Below are positions 10,641 to 23,200 of a DNA stretch of 64,000 nt, one piece after another. How positions within the stretch are numbered: position 1 is the first letter of the stretch; each line of letters starts with the position of its first letter. Origin of the DNA: Takakia lepidozioides (taxonomy: Eukaryota; Streptophyta; Takakiopsida; Takakiales; Takakiaceae); contig CM060734.1 of the NCBI GenBank assembly GCA_030704615.1, positions 5,766,001 to 5,830,000 of the forward strand, in the 5' to 3' direction. The position numbers and the translations under genes are program-made. The notes under the pieces are model-generated. The model was not told where the DNA came from, did not search any database, and saw nothing but the letters and a program-made list of their open reading frames with translations.

Positions 10641-11612
10641 GTGTCTGGACTCCGACACCGACATGCCGACAACAAACATGGCCGAATCAGTACATTATTC
10701 TTGGCGTGCCTCCTCTGCGGCGCATCTGGTGGACATCCTCACTGCCACAATGGAGGACATTGTGAGGTCAATTATCAACAATGCAGGTACAACGAGTTCT
10801 TGAAAGGGAAACAGTGGGGCTTGGGGCCGAACAGGCAGGAAATGCTGATGCGGACTGCCTCCAGATCGAAGAATCCTCGCAAGTGGACGGCAGCCTTGCG
10901 AGAGGGCCTTCGGGACATGCCATTGCTTCGAAGAGGCCAACACATGGAAGGAGATGTTCACACCCGTCCAGTGAGACGAAGACTTGACGAGGCACCTGGC
11001 GGAGAAGAGGATTCATGGCGAGCTGACAAGAATATTTGCACGTTACCTCGTGGTCCCGTGATGTTGCCCGAGGAGGTCTCGTCGAGCACCGCAAGTTCTG
11101 CACGTTTAAGATCGCCATCTCCTTTGAGCACAGGGCACGTGCCCAAGGAACATAACGAGCCATCTGTAGTAACGCAGTACAACATACCTATTGTGGAGAC
11201 AAGAGTGTCGGAGTCACAGTGGAGAATTGCAAGGACATTGCCGGCATTTCGAGGGAAATACTGCGCCATCCGGGTGGATACGAGAGCACGCCGTGGTGAG
11301 ATGATTCGGAGGAACCCACACGGTGCTGTACCTGCACCTTGTTTCAGCGGCAGATTTTTGACTCCCACATTCTCTCACGCCACAACGCAGACGTTTTGGT
11401 TCTGTAGGCACGACATAATGACCTGTGTATTTGGCAAGCCCAAGTACGGGATTCATGGAATGTCGGAGCCTCCGGGCGTCTGGCCTGTTGCACCGGGTTG
11501 CAACATCTTTGAGAATGAGGCGGATGCTCTTTCTGCAGCAGGATTTCGAATGGTGCAACGCACAGACGTCCCGGCCCACTCGTTTCCAGTTCCTCAGACC
11601 CAGCCATTGTAG
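10641..11612 (+). CDS. unrecognised 324-codon open frame
   Basis: A 972-bp frame without stops is unlikely by chance, so this is probably coding or recently coding. I do not recognise the protein. It is rich in Arg, Pro and Ser in the middle. It has a more ordered C-terminal part with QTFWFCRHDIMTCVFGKPKY and PGVWPVAPGCNIFE, which contains cysteines and aromatics. The listed start is not ATG. An ATG in another frame at 10639 opens a 47-codon segment ending at a possible donor (GCAG/GTACAA near 10796), so the true 5' structure is uncertain. The next open frame (11676) may be a further exon or a frameshifted continuation. A palindrome array follows at 12334, like the gene at the left edge. Possibly a mobile-element gene. 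Confidence 0.4.
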   Translation: MSGLRHRHADNKHGRISTLFLACLLCGASGGHPHCHNGGHCEVNYQQCRYNEFLKGKQWGLGPNRQEMLMRTASRSKNPRKWTAALREGLRDMPLLRRGQHMEGDVHTRPVRRRLDEAPGGEEDSWRADKNICTLPRGPVMLPEEVSSSTASSARLRSPSPLSTGHVPKEHNEPSVVTQYNIPIVETRVSESQWRIARTLPAFRGKYCAIRVDTRARRGEMIRRNPHGAVPAPCFSGRFLTPTFSHATTQTFWFCRHDIMTCVFGKPKYGIHGMSEPPGVWPVAPGCNIFENEADALSAAGFRMVQRTDVPAHSFPVPQTQPL

Positions 11613-11675
11613 ACTGCTCGGTCCAGTACAGACGGATTGGACAATTATGCACATCCCACAATGTGATTCGAAAGA

Positions 11676-11915
11676 GTGAAGAGACGACACCCTCCCAACA
11701 AGTTGAATGAGACTCAGATTGCCAATGCTCTTGGGATGGCTTGCACTATTCAGAGCTCAATGGACGTACCCCCACCCGGCCTTGGGTGTGTTTATCGGAT
11801 GGCAACGGCCGGCTCAGCTGTATGCGACGACGTATACACAATTACGATTGGAGTGGAGCCGACTTGCAATTGTACGGACTTCTCGTTGATGGAAGCAAAG
11901 AATGGGTCAAAGTAA
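11676..11915 (+). CDS. SWIM zinc-finger-like fragment
   Basis: The short frame contains DDVYTITIGVEPTCNCTDF, which resembles the first half of a SWIM zinc finger (strand, then CxCxxF). This domain is common in MULE/FAR1-type transposases and their derivatives. The second half (CxH) is not seen before the stop and may lie in a lost or unplaced exon. Together with the ORF at 10641 it could form a transposase-derived gene. The evidence is a single motif. Confidence 0.3.
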   Translation: MKRRHPPNKLNETQIANALGMACTIQSSMDVPPPGLGCVYRMATAGSAVCDDVYTITIGVEPTCNCTDFSLMEAKNGSK

Positions 11916-12333
11916 TATCCGTGCAAGCATCTATATTACATTTACCTGAAGAGGTTGAGGATGAACATGACTATTGATGACTTTATTTATGCACCAGCGT
12001 TGAGCGTGCATGAGCTGCACAAACTCCTTCGCCGGGATTCCAGAAATCATTGATGGGACAAAGAGAATCCACCATATGGATATTTGCAATTGTATTTTGA
12101 TGCATTAGACTTTGTTTTGCAGTGTAATGAATTGCACCCCAAAACTCCTGGAATGAGACAGACAATATTAAAGTGATGTTTTTTAAACACTATGGACTGC
12201 TGGATATCCGTTGACGTCCAGTGGCAATTCAATGTCAAAACAGAATCAATACAAAGATGGCGGTAGGAAAAATTTGCAAATCTTCCAGAAAACTGAGTTC
12301 CAACAGTTGCAGTTGATGGGGCCATTTCTGGAA

Positions 12334-12632
12334 AAATGGCGCCGAATTTCCCTATTTTGGGCCAAAAACTGGCTAAGTCCCAACATGTACGGGAACGATG
12401 TCTGAAAAAATGGCGCCGAATTTCCAGTTACATGGCCCAGAACTGCCCGGCACCATGTACCCAAATTCGGCGCCACATTTTCAAATTTTGGGCTTACACT
12501 TCAATCAAGTTGGGACCTATAACCGCGAAATTCGGCACCATTTTTTGCCGGAGACACCTATTACTGCGCAATACGTCGCCGATTTCTCCGCTTGCGGAAC
12601 CTATTACCGCGAAATTCGGCGCCATTTTTGCA
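12334..12632. repeat. array of ATGGCGCCGAATTT palindromes
   Basis: Five or six sites with core GGCGCC flanked by A- and T-rich arms lie near 12334, 12404, 12464, 12526, 12575 (degenerate) and 12610, in both orientations. They are separated by about 60-70 bp of repeated sequence (variants of CTATTACCGCGAAATTCGG). The arms differ from those of the array at 1398-2310, but the architecture is the same, and here too the array follows an unrecognised gene. Confidence 0.75.
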
Positions 12633-12659
12633 TATGTCGCTCGGAATTCGCATGAGCGG

Positions 12660-13860
12660 AAGACGAAATATCATGAGCACTGCTCTCAAAACTACAATTT
12701 CTACTTCAAACAATGAATATTATATTGGTTTTTTCTGACACATTCCATTAAAATAATATTTTTAATATTTTTTATTTCCAAAATTTGTACTTCTGCTCAT
12801 GAAAACCGATTGTCTTACTACTCCGCTCATGCTCATGAAATAGCTAACCTCTGCGAGGAAGGAAGGATATCGTGTAGAGGCCATTGATGCCCTCTCTTAG
12901 ATTCTGATTCATCCAAACACTTACACATCCGTTACACAGTACACAGGAGTAACACTTTTCAAAGAACACCAGCCGCCCTAAGCTTCGTGCTGATCCCTTT
13001 TATAAACGAAGGCTCATGATCTTATCCAACAGAATGGCAAGCCCTGATTGGCTGCTTGGATTCCAGCCAGGTGCCCATCCAGATAGGATGCCACCTCTTC
13101 TAACTTAGAGATAAACTAGCTGTTAGCATAAGACATTCCTGTTTGTAAATAGATCTGTCAGTGGGGTTCATCCATACTTTCCCCAACGGCCATTCATCCA
13201 CCTTTATTATTGTACGTTCACCAAGATGTCGAAAAAACAGGCAGAGGGAATCTAGCCATTACAACCTCATATATATATTTTCCCCTTGTACTTTTTTTTG
13301 TTTTTCCCCTGCATGCTTTATTTCCCCTCGAAGTCTTTTTTGTTTTTGCCCTATATGATTAACTTTCCCATTATGGCTTTTCCCCTTTCCCCAATGAATC
13401 TTCCCTAGGTGCTTTCCACTGGTGTCCTCATTTCCCCACGACTATCCCCTGTTATTTCTTCCTTCTACTGTGCTAATTGCACCAAGTATATGTAAGAATC
13501 ATGCATATGCCACCATGCAATCATGTAAGAATCATGCACATGCAATTGTATGCAAGAATCACTTCATTCCATTGAATAATGTGCGTCCCATCCATTTTAG
13601 ATCTAGAGCAATGTGTGAGTAGTTTACAGTAGAGCTTCCAGCTCTAACCGGAATGTGGTAATGCCGAGTCCACATCCATACCCTGTAGGTTAGCATGCTT
13701 CCACCATTTTGCTGCACCTCAGCTGACAAATGCATGTCCAACTCAGTTTCTGAGAACTTCAATATTATATCTGTTTGTTGTCATGCTGATGTCTTTCCCC
13801 AAGCTGGTCCTGCTATAGCCATCCTCCAATGTAAAAATTGCAGGATAAGAAAGAAGCAGC
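12660..13860. other. A/T-rich stretch without a gene
   Basis: No supported coding frame. A small tandem repeat with GTAAGAATCATGCA and CAAGAATCA lies at 13488-13560. Confidence 0.5.
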
Positions 13861-15010
13861 TTACTCTAGCAACTGTTTGGCAAGTGTAGATGACTTCTTT
13901 TCACGAATAGAAAACACACAGCTTTGGCTCCAAGACCTTAATCCAATCCCCAAAGCCACAGAAGGTTGCCTCTCCACCAGCTGACAAGGCTTGGGCTGGC
14001 ATTCATCTTGGATGAATGTTGCTGAAGCTGCTGCAGCTGCCACTAGTGCCGCTGCAGCCTCATCTACTTCTCGTTTCTCACGTGCCTTCCCTGCCTGCGA
14101 ATAGCTGACCCCCACGAATGGTCGTGAGGTTACACCAAAAAGCTGCGACTAACATAGTCCAGCCATCTATTGACAAAATTCACTCAATACTCTTATATCA
14201 CAGCACATTCATGCAGGGACGTGTAATTGCCTCAGACAACTTCCGCGAAAACCTTGGTACTATAAGGAGGAAGAAAGAATTTAGACAACAAAAATGATAT
14301 CATGAACAAACTTGCAACGTATTCCGACGACTTCAAGTTTCACCTAGTTGTTACTGCAGAAACAAGATAGTGCTTGAAGGTAGCATACCTGGCCCGACCT
14401 CAATATGTTAGTAGGTCATGCGTCTGCACTGATCCATCATGTAATTGATTTTTGGTGCGAAATGTGCAGCTTGATCTCTTTGATATTTGCGGAGAAGCCT
14501 CAATTATCACCTTTATCCCAGTACCATAACTCATACGACACCAATACAAAACTTGCATGACATGCTGCTTCGTAGTGCACCGGTAGTCATTCTAAGAGCG
14601 CAGTGTCTATGCTGGCTCTGATCTGTAGGTTCCAAAGGTTCTGAAACCAACCACTAACACTTCCAAACTTACTTGCAACGAAGCACATAAACGTTAGTGG
14701 ACAGCCCAACGCATCCCTTCCGGCTTCTGAAATGCTTCAATACACGCTCCTTCAGAGCGAGACCTACACACAATGTGGAAACTACCTTGGATGCGGCATC
14801 GTCTGTGCCGAAATCGCCGGTCTTGGAGATCCCATCCAGGTCACCCTCCAAATCACCTTCCATTTCTTCCGGGATCTTGCCCCCATACACTTCGTGCTCC
14901 TCACGAATGAAGTTGATTTGCGCAGCGGCAACACCGACCTTGCAGACACAACCCCGCTCACCAAATCTGCTCCTACGCTGCCTCCCTGCTACATGCACGT
15001 TCTCCCTCAT
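13861..15010 (-). CDS. candidate spliced gene, unknown product
   Basis: A first exon at 15010-14673 starts with ATG and encodes 112 codons. These include GRQRRSRFGERG and KIPEEMEGDLEGDLDG, and the exon ends at a strong donor (AA/GTAAGT). A TATA-like box lies about 150 bp upstream on the same strand. A likely last exon at about 14100-13861 begins after CGCAG, carries an Ala-rich stretch (EAAAALVAAAAASATF) and ends with TAA. The phases of the two do not match directly (2 versus 0), so at least one exon between them is missing or the last one is wrong. I do not recognise the family. Splice and promoter signals, not homology, support the call. Confidence 0.33.
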
Positions 15011-15154
15011 TTGAAGCCCTAACACTACATTGGCATGGGGTTTCGGGCACAGTTCGAGGATTTCGTTAGTCACATTCCGTTACCTCTATCGGCGGGGCCG
15101 CTTTCCTGTTAACGGTGCGCAACAATCCGATTGGATACCATATCCGTTAGGTGA

Positions 15155-15166
15155 AATATATATAAC
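15155..15166 (-). promoter_or_regulatory. TATA-like box upstream of the 15010 start
   Basis: The minus strand reads GGTTATATATATTT about 145 bp before the candidate ATG. Confidence 0.35.
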
Positions 15167-15169
15167 CCC

Positions 15170-18100
15170 ATAGCCTTCATACAGGTAATGTGAGTGTCCC
15201 TTCCAAATCGGCCGAGCGGTTACAAAGAATCGTCCCTTGACATTCTACCTGTGGCTATCGCAGTAACAACAAAAGTGACACTATGTACAGGCGGAGATTT
15301 GCAAAAGAGTAACGTCTGGCTTGATCATTTCAGCCCTTTTTGAGCTCTTCACAAATTGAAGGAAAAGCTCAGAAGCTTCGGAAGCTCAGAAGCTTGTACT
15401 GGTCAGTGATCTCTGTGGAACCCAGGCCTCTCAATTTGTTATTAATGTCACCCCTGCAGCAGGTCATACCAGCAAAGAGAGGTGAGGGAGGTCCTTTTAG
15501 CCATTTCAGCCAGCAGTAGGTACACAACTCAGCAGTACCTATTTGAGCCCATGCTCAAGAGGGAGGCGGTGGTGGTCTCATGACAGTAAGCACCCATTCC
15601 CCAAAGGAAGGTTTTACTACACCAAGTACGCAAGCAAGGGCACATATATAGGTAGGGAAGTTCACTTGGCTCTGAAAGATCCTTTCATGCCAATTTCTTC
15701 CACTCTCACTGGCCAATGCCGTTGCATCTTCACTCTGTCCTTCAGGTCTTCATCCCTAGAATTCATCCCTCTCCCTCTTGCCCTGCCATGGATTAAAAGA
15801 GTACATGTAAGAGCCTTAAATTCGGTTTTGCACAATTATCTAGTGCAATAAGAGCATGCACTGGACTAAAGCACAGCTCTTAAACTATTCTAGAGGGTGC
15901 CGCTTTCAAGGGTGCAGATCTATGATAGCATCAAGAGAATGCTCAAAAGCCAACAAGCCTGAGATTTGCAGCAGAAATCAATCAAAATTGGAGCCAAAGT
16001 AGATAGTGAAACATGTCTTTACACTAAGAAGTTGCAGTTGCAGTCGCAACTTCCTTCCAACCGCCAGCCACATTGAGCTCAGATCGACGTCAAATTGCTA
16101 CATCTGAGGTCAGGAGCAAATCGAGAGAGATGACCTGCAGGGGAGGGGCATGCTTCACACTTCTAGACTTTCATTGTTCGATTTCATCAACATCCAACCG
16201 TTGTAGAGGGATTAGAGTGGGAGGCCGCGGCCCTGTGAGGGCCTTATGGTCCTTTAGGGGTTAAAGTCCAACCAGTGGGTATATTGGCTGGGTAGTATTA
16301 ATCTTGTCTGATTCCTTGGGATTCAGTCCCTGCCACTGTTTCGTAGGAAATTTCCTCCTCAGAGGATGTTTGGATCGTAGAACACTTACTACAGTGTGTG
16401 TGCCTTATGGTGTTAAAAGGGATTTTAATTTTTTTCCCCGAATAATCCCAAATAATCTGTAAGGGCTTCGCCCTCCAGTTTTCTTTTTATAATAAAGCTA
16501 TTCAGCGATACAATCCCCCTGTCTCAAAAAAAAAAAACCTAATAAAGCTCCAGGGGCACCGTCCCCTTTCTCTAGAAAATAATAATAATAATAATAATAA
16601 AGTAGAAAAACAAAAATAAATTAAAAATTAAAAATAAAATAGAAAAGCTGGAGGGGAAGACTAAGGGGAAATTCCCGTAGGATTTAGGAACTCGCACTGG
16701 CACAGACTGATATGGCACCCGATCGACCCACCGCAATGCTGATCGACAATGCAAGTGCGAACACAGGTGAATAGTTAACAATCGCAGGCAACTCCTGCAT
16801 GACTTTGTCTTCTTGATGACGGCCCATCTCCAGTTTATGGAGCTAAGTCCTTGCATTGTGTGAGCTCTGGAATTGTGGCCAGCAGTATAGAATTGCAATT
16901 GCAATATGTCGTGTGAGTTGTGAGCTGTTATGTGTGTCTGTATGATCCGCATGCTCGATCTCTCTCTTTTTGGCAATGTATGACACATGCGCATGTTGAA
17001 TGATGTCTTCGGTAGCCGTAACCTACCTTTTCCTTGGGATAGAGGATATTGAATTACCGCATATATTTCGGCCGTGGATGCTTTGGCTGGTGCACTGTCC
17101 TCATGTCACCTGCTACCATTCATAGACAGACAACGGCAGAAGATACGTTTTTTGTAGTGTTGTTGGGTATGCCCAAGTGCTGCTATAGGAGAACCGCCCA
17201 GTGAAGTTGAAAAGTACATAGCATTTATCTGTCAGATGTGAATGCAAGACGGCTGAATGCTGTGTACCTGTTGCTGTCTGCATGCATCAAACCCTAATAC
17301 CTCACCACCACTTCGTTGAAAATCCTTCCTCAAATCTCAGTGCAGTAGTTTGCAAAATGGTCTATATGTAGGTATCGTTGTCTTCTCCAGACTGAATTAT
17401 GAAAGGCTCCGCTTCAAATAAATTTGAGTGGAACTAAACACATTTTGTAGGCAAATCTGCGAAGAATTGGATCGTGTGAACTAGCAAAGAGTATCAGATG
17501 ATGGAGGATTTACATTGGAGACAACAGATTGGGAAGACTTGGACACAGCTTCCATTGTTTCCATTGTGGCCTGGTTAGAAAGGCCATGTGATAGGCAGGC
17601 ACAATGCTCAGAACTTAGTTTCACTGGTAGTTAGTGTGGTTGTTTTTTGGGTTATCAAAAGAGGTGCCCATACATTGTCTGCAGGTTGACCACTTGTTGC
17701 ACTGAGCAGCCTTGGGCACTTTGTCACGCTCAAGTTATTGACATGCCCTAGATAACTCTGCAGGTTTAATTGCATTGTTGATTAATGGTGCATTTTTTTT
17801 GTGGAAGGAATGGAGGCCCTTTTGATGAGCCGGTCATAAGTAGCATGTCCTTGGGTCCTTTGCCGCCGCAACCTCTCCAGAGAGGGGAGCGATGGCTATT
17901 GTGTTTACAATGTATTTTTTGAAAATGGCGCTTGCCCTAAAAGTACGAGGCATGTACGAGACAATATAGGGAATGGATCTGCCAGGTGTATGAAGCCGCT
18001 ATCTTCTTCCCGCTCACATCGCCTCGAGCCCCGCCACCCTCTCCCGTTCCTTCGAGAGATCCCTTGCTTCACACTGTTCCGTGGCATGTCTCTATGATCT

Positions 18101-18294
18101 CTATAGCTTCAAGTTTTTCTTCCTTACTTTTGGCTTAGGCATTTTAAGGGTGTATGGAACCTGCGTTATTGTAGATCTGTGAGTTCTTTGCATTTCTGAT
18201 GAGCGCTACCTACTTTAGTACCTTGTTTTTTGATTGCATGTGGATTTGCACTTTGCTACTATCTAGCCTTGTATCTCACTTTGATGCTGTGCAG
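15170..18294. other. intergenic region without a supported gene
   Basis: Only short frames. At 16456-16600 lies a segment that looks like a retroposon tail: GGGCTTCGCCCTCC, two AATAAAGCT blocks, an A-run and an (AAT)n end. The rest has no recognisable feature. Confidence 0.4.
16578..16600. repeat. (AAT)n microsatellite
   Basis: About eight AAT units, followed by an A-rich stretch. It could be the 3' tail of a small retroposon. Confidence 0.8.
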
Positions 18295-18439
18295 CTGGAG
18301 TAGAGCTAGTGCGGCAGATTGCTTTCATTTTGAATTTGAAAGCAAAGAACTTGGAGGCCATGGCATTCCCTCCAGGGGCCACACAGATTGTAATGGCTTG
18401 GGCTATTGGAATTGGGGCTACTAAAGATCAAGCATTAAG
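18295..18439 (+). CDS. candidate orphan exon
   Basis: A 145-bp open stretch is bounded by a CAG acceptor and an AAG/GTGTGC donor. It encodes GVELVRQIAFILNLKAKNLE and then FPPGATQIVMAWAIGIGATK, which looks like ordered helical protein. No matching neighbouring exons were found and the family was not recognised. It may belong to a gene whose other exons lie in the surrounding intron-like DNA, or be chance. Confidence 0.25.
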
Positions 18440-20277
18440 GTGTGCCAAGTGCTTGAACACTAAGCATTTGGTGTCTTTGCCAAAACCCCAGCGGAAGTTT
18501 AAGTGGCCTATGTTGTTGAAATACAGCCTTGTATTTTCTTTTCATACCTTCTGGTTACACCAGTTACCTCTCTATGTTTAGAGGATAGAAGAACATATTC
18601 TTGGATGCTTTGTGAAATGCTCTAAAGTTTATATCTGAACTCGTCCGCTATATGTATCATGCCTGTAGGTAGTGAGGGCATGTGCATGACACTCAGTTTA
18701 ATTTTGGCGTGAAAGTAATAAGCATGCAGACCAGCTAAGACTTTTGAGGTGGCCTACATTCAAAGCATGGGCCTGAAGATCTAGTGTTAGAAGATCAGTA
18801 CATACTCTAACACAAGATCTTCAAGTGCATGCATTGGATAAGGCTTCACAGGTAAAGACATCAGCGAAAAAATTTACAAAGAGGTTTCTGGTGACATCCT
18901 CAAATCTGTAATTGTATCAGATGTCATTCACGACACTACCCTCATGTCTATATATGCTGAACGGAGCTGTCCCATTTGACAGATTGATTACCTTCGGGAT
19001 ATTACATGTTCATATGTAAAGGGGGCAACACTTGGTGCCTGGGCATGCCAGTGGGTTCAACTCCCACTTGGGTCTTGCACTGAACTTGTATTCACTTTGC
19101 AAAGAAGCCTTCCCCTTTTGGTTGCACTTGGAATTTTTTATATGAACTCGCAAACAATACACACAACTTTGACCAACATTTTAAGACTTAGGCATGTTTC
19201 TCTCCAACGTTTAAATCACAAATTTGGTGTGTTCCCCAAATGTGGCCACGGACTATATTTGGTTAGAGACATGAATTGGGGTTTAGCCAAAATTCTCTGT
19301 TTTTACTATTTCTGATTTAGAAAAGCTTATAGGGGGATGGTATGCAAATTTGGCAGTCTTGCCATAGTTGATCATAGCTACTTTGCTTTTAGCAAGGGTG
19401 GCTATTGGCGGGCAAAAGTAGAATAGCCAGAAATATTGTTCACAACTTCACTACCCCATCCAGGTCAGGTACAAAGGAGGCCCCATCAAATCTGCATATT
19501 TTGAAGTGAAAATTTTCATACATATGCTTGACTTGATTATGGACTAGAATCCATTCCCAATTTCCCATGTTTTTTGGAAAATATTTCCGTGGTTTATTTT
19601 GCCATCCAACATTTGACAGAGCCAGCTATGTTGATTTCACCATTGGCCCAAGATCAAACTTTATAATCTCGGAAATCCAACGGTGGTTTCCTGTTTTTTT
19701 TTCGGCATTGGATGCGGAAGGTAGGTGGGCATCCAACCCTCCGGTGGACAAGACTGGTTCATCCACAATCTAGAGCTATGGTCCCCAACCTGCTAGGGGG
19801 TCTGGTCTGCCAGGCCAATTTCCAGCCCACCCAAGGGAACTTTAAGGGTTAAAGTTTAGAGGACACTCTCAAAAGACAGAGTGAAGAAGGAACAAGAGAG
19901 ACGATTAAGTCCATTGTCTTTAGTGATCGTTTGAGAGTATTAGGTTTATTTGCGGGGAATTAAAACCCCATTGGAAATTTTAAAATGTCAGACTTTCCCT
20001 GCGAGTTTCCCTCTTATTATAAAGGTCACAGAGGGAATTTTTCAAGGGAAAGTCTAACTTTCCCTCCAACTTCCCCTCTGGAGCCAACGGGGGATTCTTC
20101 AAGGGAATTGTACTTTCCCTTTTTTAGGGCTCTCTAATGAGGGGAAACGCCTTCTCATACCCTCTGTGCCATAGTGGGGAAGTCTCAAAAGCTCCTTGTG
20201 ATATATATATGATCAACATCTGATAGTAAAGACTGAGTACGAAGCACGAGGAGAGAAGGAGGGAGGGAGGGAGGGAT
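18440..20277. other. no gene seen; upstream region of the carrier gene
   Basis: Repeated ACTTTCCCT/AGGGAAAGT words occur at 19950-20130. A GA-rich GGGAGGGAGGGAGGG lies just before the carrier ATG. An imperfect inverted repeat lies at 18774-18823. Confidence 0.4.
18774..18823. repeat. imperfect inverted repeat
   Basis: Arms of 18 bp (TGAAGATCTAGTGTTAGA and its complement with one mismatch) flank a 14-bp loop. Confidence 0.6.
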
Positions 20278-23200
20278 ATGGCAGCGGCGTCGCATGTGTC
20301 TCAGCGTAGGGCGGCGCCGGATATGGCCCTTCCGCAAGCAGAAATTAACTGGGATAGGTGATCTTCATCACTCATAGCACGATTCTAATTTTTCACTCTG
20401 TCGGGCTGGTTTCTGATAGTCTTATATTTTTGCAAGTTATTTGAGGATTGGGTTGGTTCTCAGCGTGTTGGAGAATCTACAAGCTTAGGGATTAAGACCA
20501 GCCTGGAGTTTCAATAGTGCTCGTGTACAGCGACAATCCGATCCAGCAACCAGCTGCATTTTTAGTAGCTAGTCGTAAATGCCCGATATCCCTACGCTGA
20601 TCAGCTCAGCTCAATCCTAGTTTTTGTTCGCTGTGATACAGCTAAAATCATTTTTCTTTTCTTCGCTATTGTTTCTGATAGCGATTGCCCTCCACTAACC
20701 GTTTCATTACCTTCATCAGGACTCGATATTACTCGCGTAATAAAATCTCCAAGCTCGTCTTTGGAATCTTTGGACGCTTCCAATTTATTTTCTCTTTTCT
20801 TTTTTGACTTGGCCATTCGAATTAGAGGCTAAAATTCTACTGCGTACACAGAAAGTTGAAGGCTTGATGCTATACCCAGCCAGTTGGCACCTTACCTTTT
20901 GTTGCAGCCTTGCTTCTGCAACCAAGTCTATTTGTATTATCCGATTTGTGAGTAACAAACAGTCAACCTACTATTGCATCAATTGTCTGTGAAAATTAAA
21001 ATGCTTTCAGCTGCATTTGGGCGTGTCCTTTTTTACCTTGAAAATCTCTGTTGGAATTGTTAATAGTGCACATCACAATTTTGAAGCCTTTATGTAATTG
21101 CTGACATTTGACACAACACAAAAAATTAAGAGAAGGAGACTGCATAGCAGGATTTTGAACAGCAATGTGGAATTTGAAGCCTTGATCAATATACCCGGCA
21201 ACTGAGCTGGTCAGCTTTTGTTGCAGCCTCAATTTGTGCAAGTATTTGAGAAATACGAGTGACAAACAGGTCACCTGTTTGGGCATGAATAGTTTTAATT
21301 TGCACTGCTGGTTAAGTTGTAGCCATGGATATATGCTTCTCTTCTCTCAATGGCCAGTATGTGTACATTCATGGTATAGTTCCTTATCATCAAATTATGT
21401 CTATTAGTGTTGTAGGGGGCCTAGTGAGTCTTTTGAACTCCTGCTGACAATTTGGGCAGAGCCCCTTTCTGCATGGATTCAGTCAGGGAAGGCCTGTATG
21501 ATGGAACCATGGGCATTTTTCTTGACTGCTAAAACAATAGAACCACTCTGAGTTCAGAGAGTTCTTTGTAATCCACTGTCATCCAATCAGTCAAGGAAGC
21601 ATGCTGAGTACAAGACTGAGGGGTGTGAAGTGGATTGCAGACTAGACAAGACCAAGTTTTTCTTGGTGGGCGCAGGGCTTTTCTCTGGGGTCTCTGGGTT
21701 CCTCTACCCAATCTCTGTGGTGAAGACAAGAATGCAAGTGGCGAGGGCTGATGCGGTTCACACAACAGCACCATCAATTTTCAGACATGTACTTAGATCT
21801 GAGGGCATTTCAGGCCTCTATAGGGGTTTTGGCCTCGTTATCACTGGGGCAATTCCGAGTAGAATAGTTTTTATGACCACTTTGGAGACCACAAAGGCTT
21901 TCACTTTGAAAATCACGGAAAGGTTGGAGTTACCAGAGACCGCTGGGGCAGCCATAGCCAATGGCACTGCAGGGCTATTGTCATCACTTGCTTCTCAGAC
22001 TGTTTTTGTCCCTCTTGACGTGGTAGGGCAATTGCTTGCATGTTCTGCACCATCCCTGTGGCAGTTGTACTTCTTCAGTTGTTTTCCTTTACCTGCTGAT
22101 AGTTTTTCGAGGTGGAATATGGCATTTTAAATTATGTGTATTTCCTTGGCAGTACTTTGGAGTAGGAGTAGGAGCTTACAAATTCCTAGTCGCTCACTGA
22201 TCTTAATAAAGAAATAAATCAATGACTATTTTGTGTTTTACGTTCAATAGGAATGACTCTTCTACTTAACTCTTCTGTTTTTCACAAAAACTTGCACACA
22301 TAGACTTGGCCAGATGGATATGGGCAAGCACAATCTATGAGTACAATCCACGATATTGCAGGGTAACATCCATCCCTCCATCATTATGTCTTTGATTGTA
22401 GATGACTCTCAGGCTTGAACGAATTGCCAACAGGTGAGTCAGAGACTTATGGTGCAAGGCACGCGAGGAGCGACCAAATATGCTGGAAGCATGGATGCTA
22501 TCCACAAAATTCTGAAAGCTGATGGTATTCGAGGGCTTTATCGGGGATTTGGGATGTCTGTGCTAACTTACTCTCCATCCAGTGCTGTATGGTGGGCTGC
22601 TTATGGATGTAGCCAGCGCCTCATTTGGAGGTGGGTTTTGTCTTTGTTAACATCAAATATGTTAACTGGGGAGAGATATGAAGCCTGCTGGGTTTTGTCT
22701 TCCCATCTCTTCTCGGTTTCATACCCTCTGTATCTCTGTCCTTTCTCTGAATTAAATTGCTACAAGTTTAAATCTCATATTAGTTTGGCCCAACTTGCAG
22801 ATACCTTGGATATGGAGCCGGCAAAGAGAAGGAGCTGCCTAGTCAGGCGGAAGTGGTGTTGGTCCAGGCCTGTGGGGGTGTAGTTGCTGGCGGCACAGCA
22901 GCCATTGCAACGACTCCCATGGATACCATCAAAACCCGTTTGCAGGCATCAATCAATACAACACCATGCTGTTTTACATGAAGTCTTGGACCTGATTAGC
23001 TAATGCCTTTACCCTGCTCAGTGGAGTGGAACATGTATGCTAGGACTTTTTTGCATGCTGATAACGTGTGCACAGGACCGGGGATGGCGTTCGTTGGGAA
23101 CACCCCACTGCATCCTGGTAAACAGGTTTTCACAGGAAGGCGCAGTGGGGCCATCCCCCAAAAATGCAGTGCTAGTCAGACCTACAGTGGGGAAGAGATT

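Noticed and set aside
14732-15022. Plus ORFs opposite the candidate gene at 13861-15010
   Set aside because: The minus frame has an ATG, a good donor and an upstream TATA-like box; the plus frames have none of these.
16572-16994. 140-codon minus ORF
   Set aside because: The C-terminal end is a translated A/T tract (poly-I/F); no splice signals or motifs.
19021-19080. tRNA T-arm-like sequence GTGGGTTCAACTCCCAC
   Set aside because: No acceptor stem, anticodon arm or D-arm fits around it.
20601-20816. Minus ORF of 71 codons with ATG start and Lys-rich N-terminus
   Set aside because: It lies inside intron 1 of the carrier gene on the other strand; the Lys richness comes from a T-rich tract. 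No second exon found.
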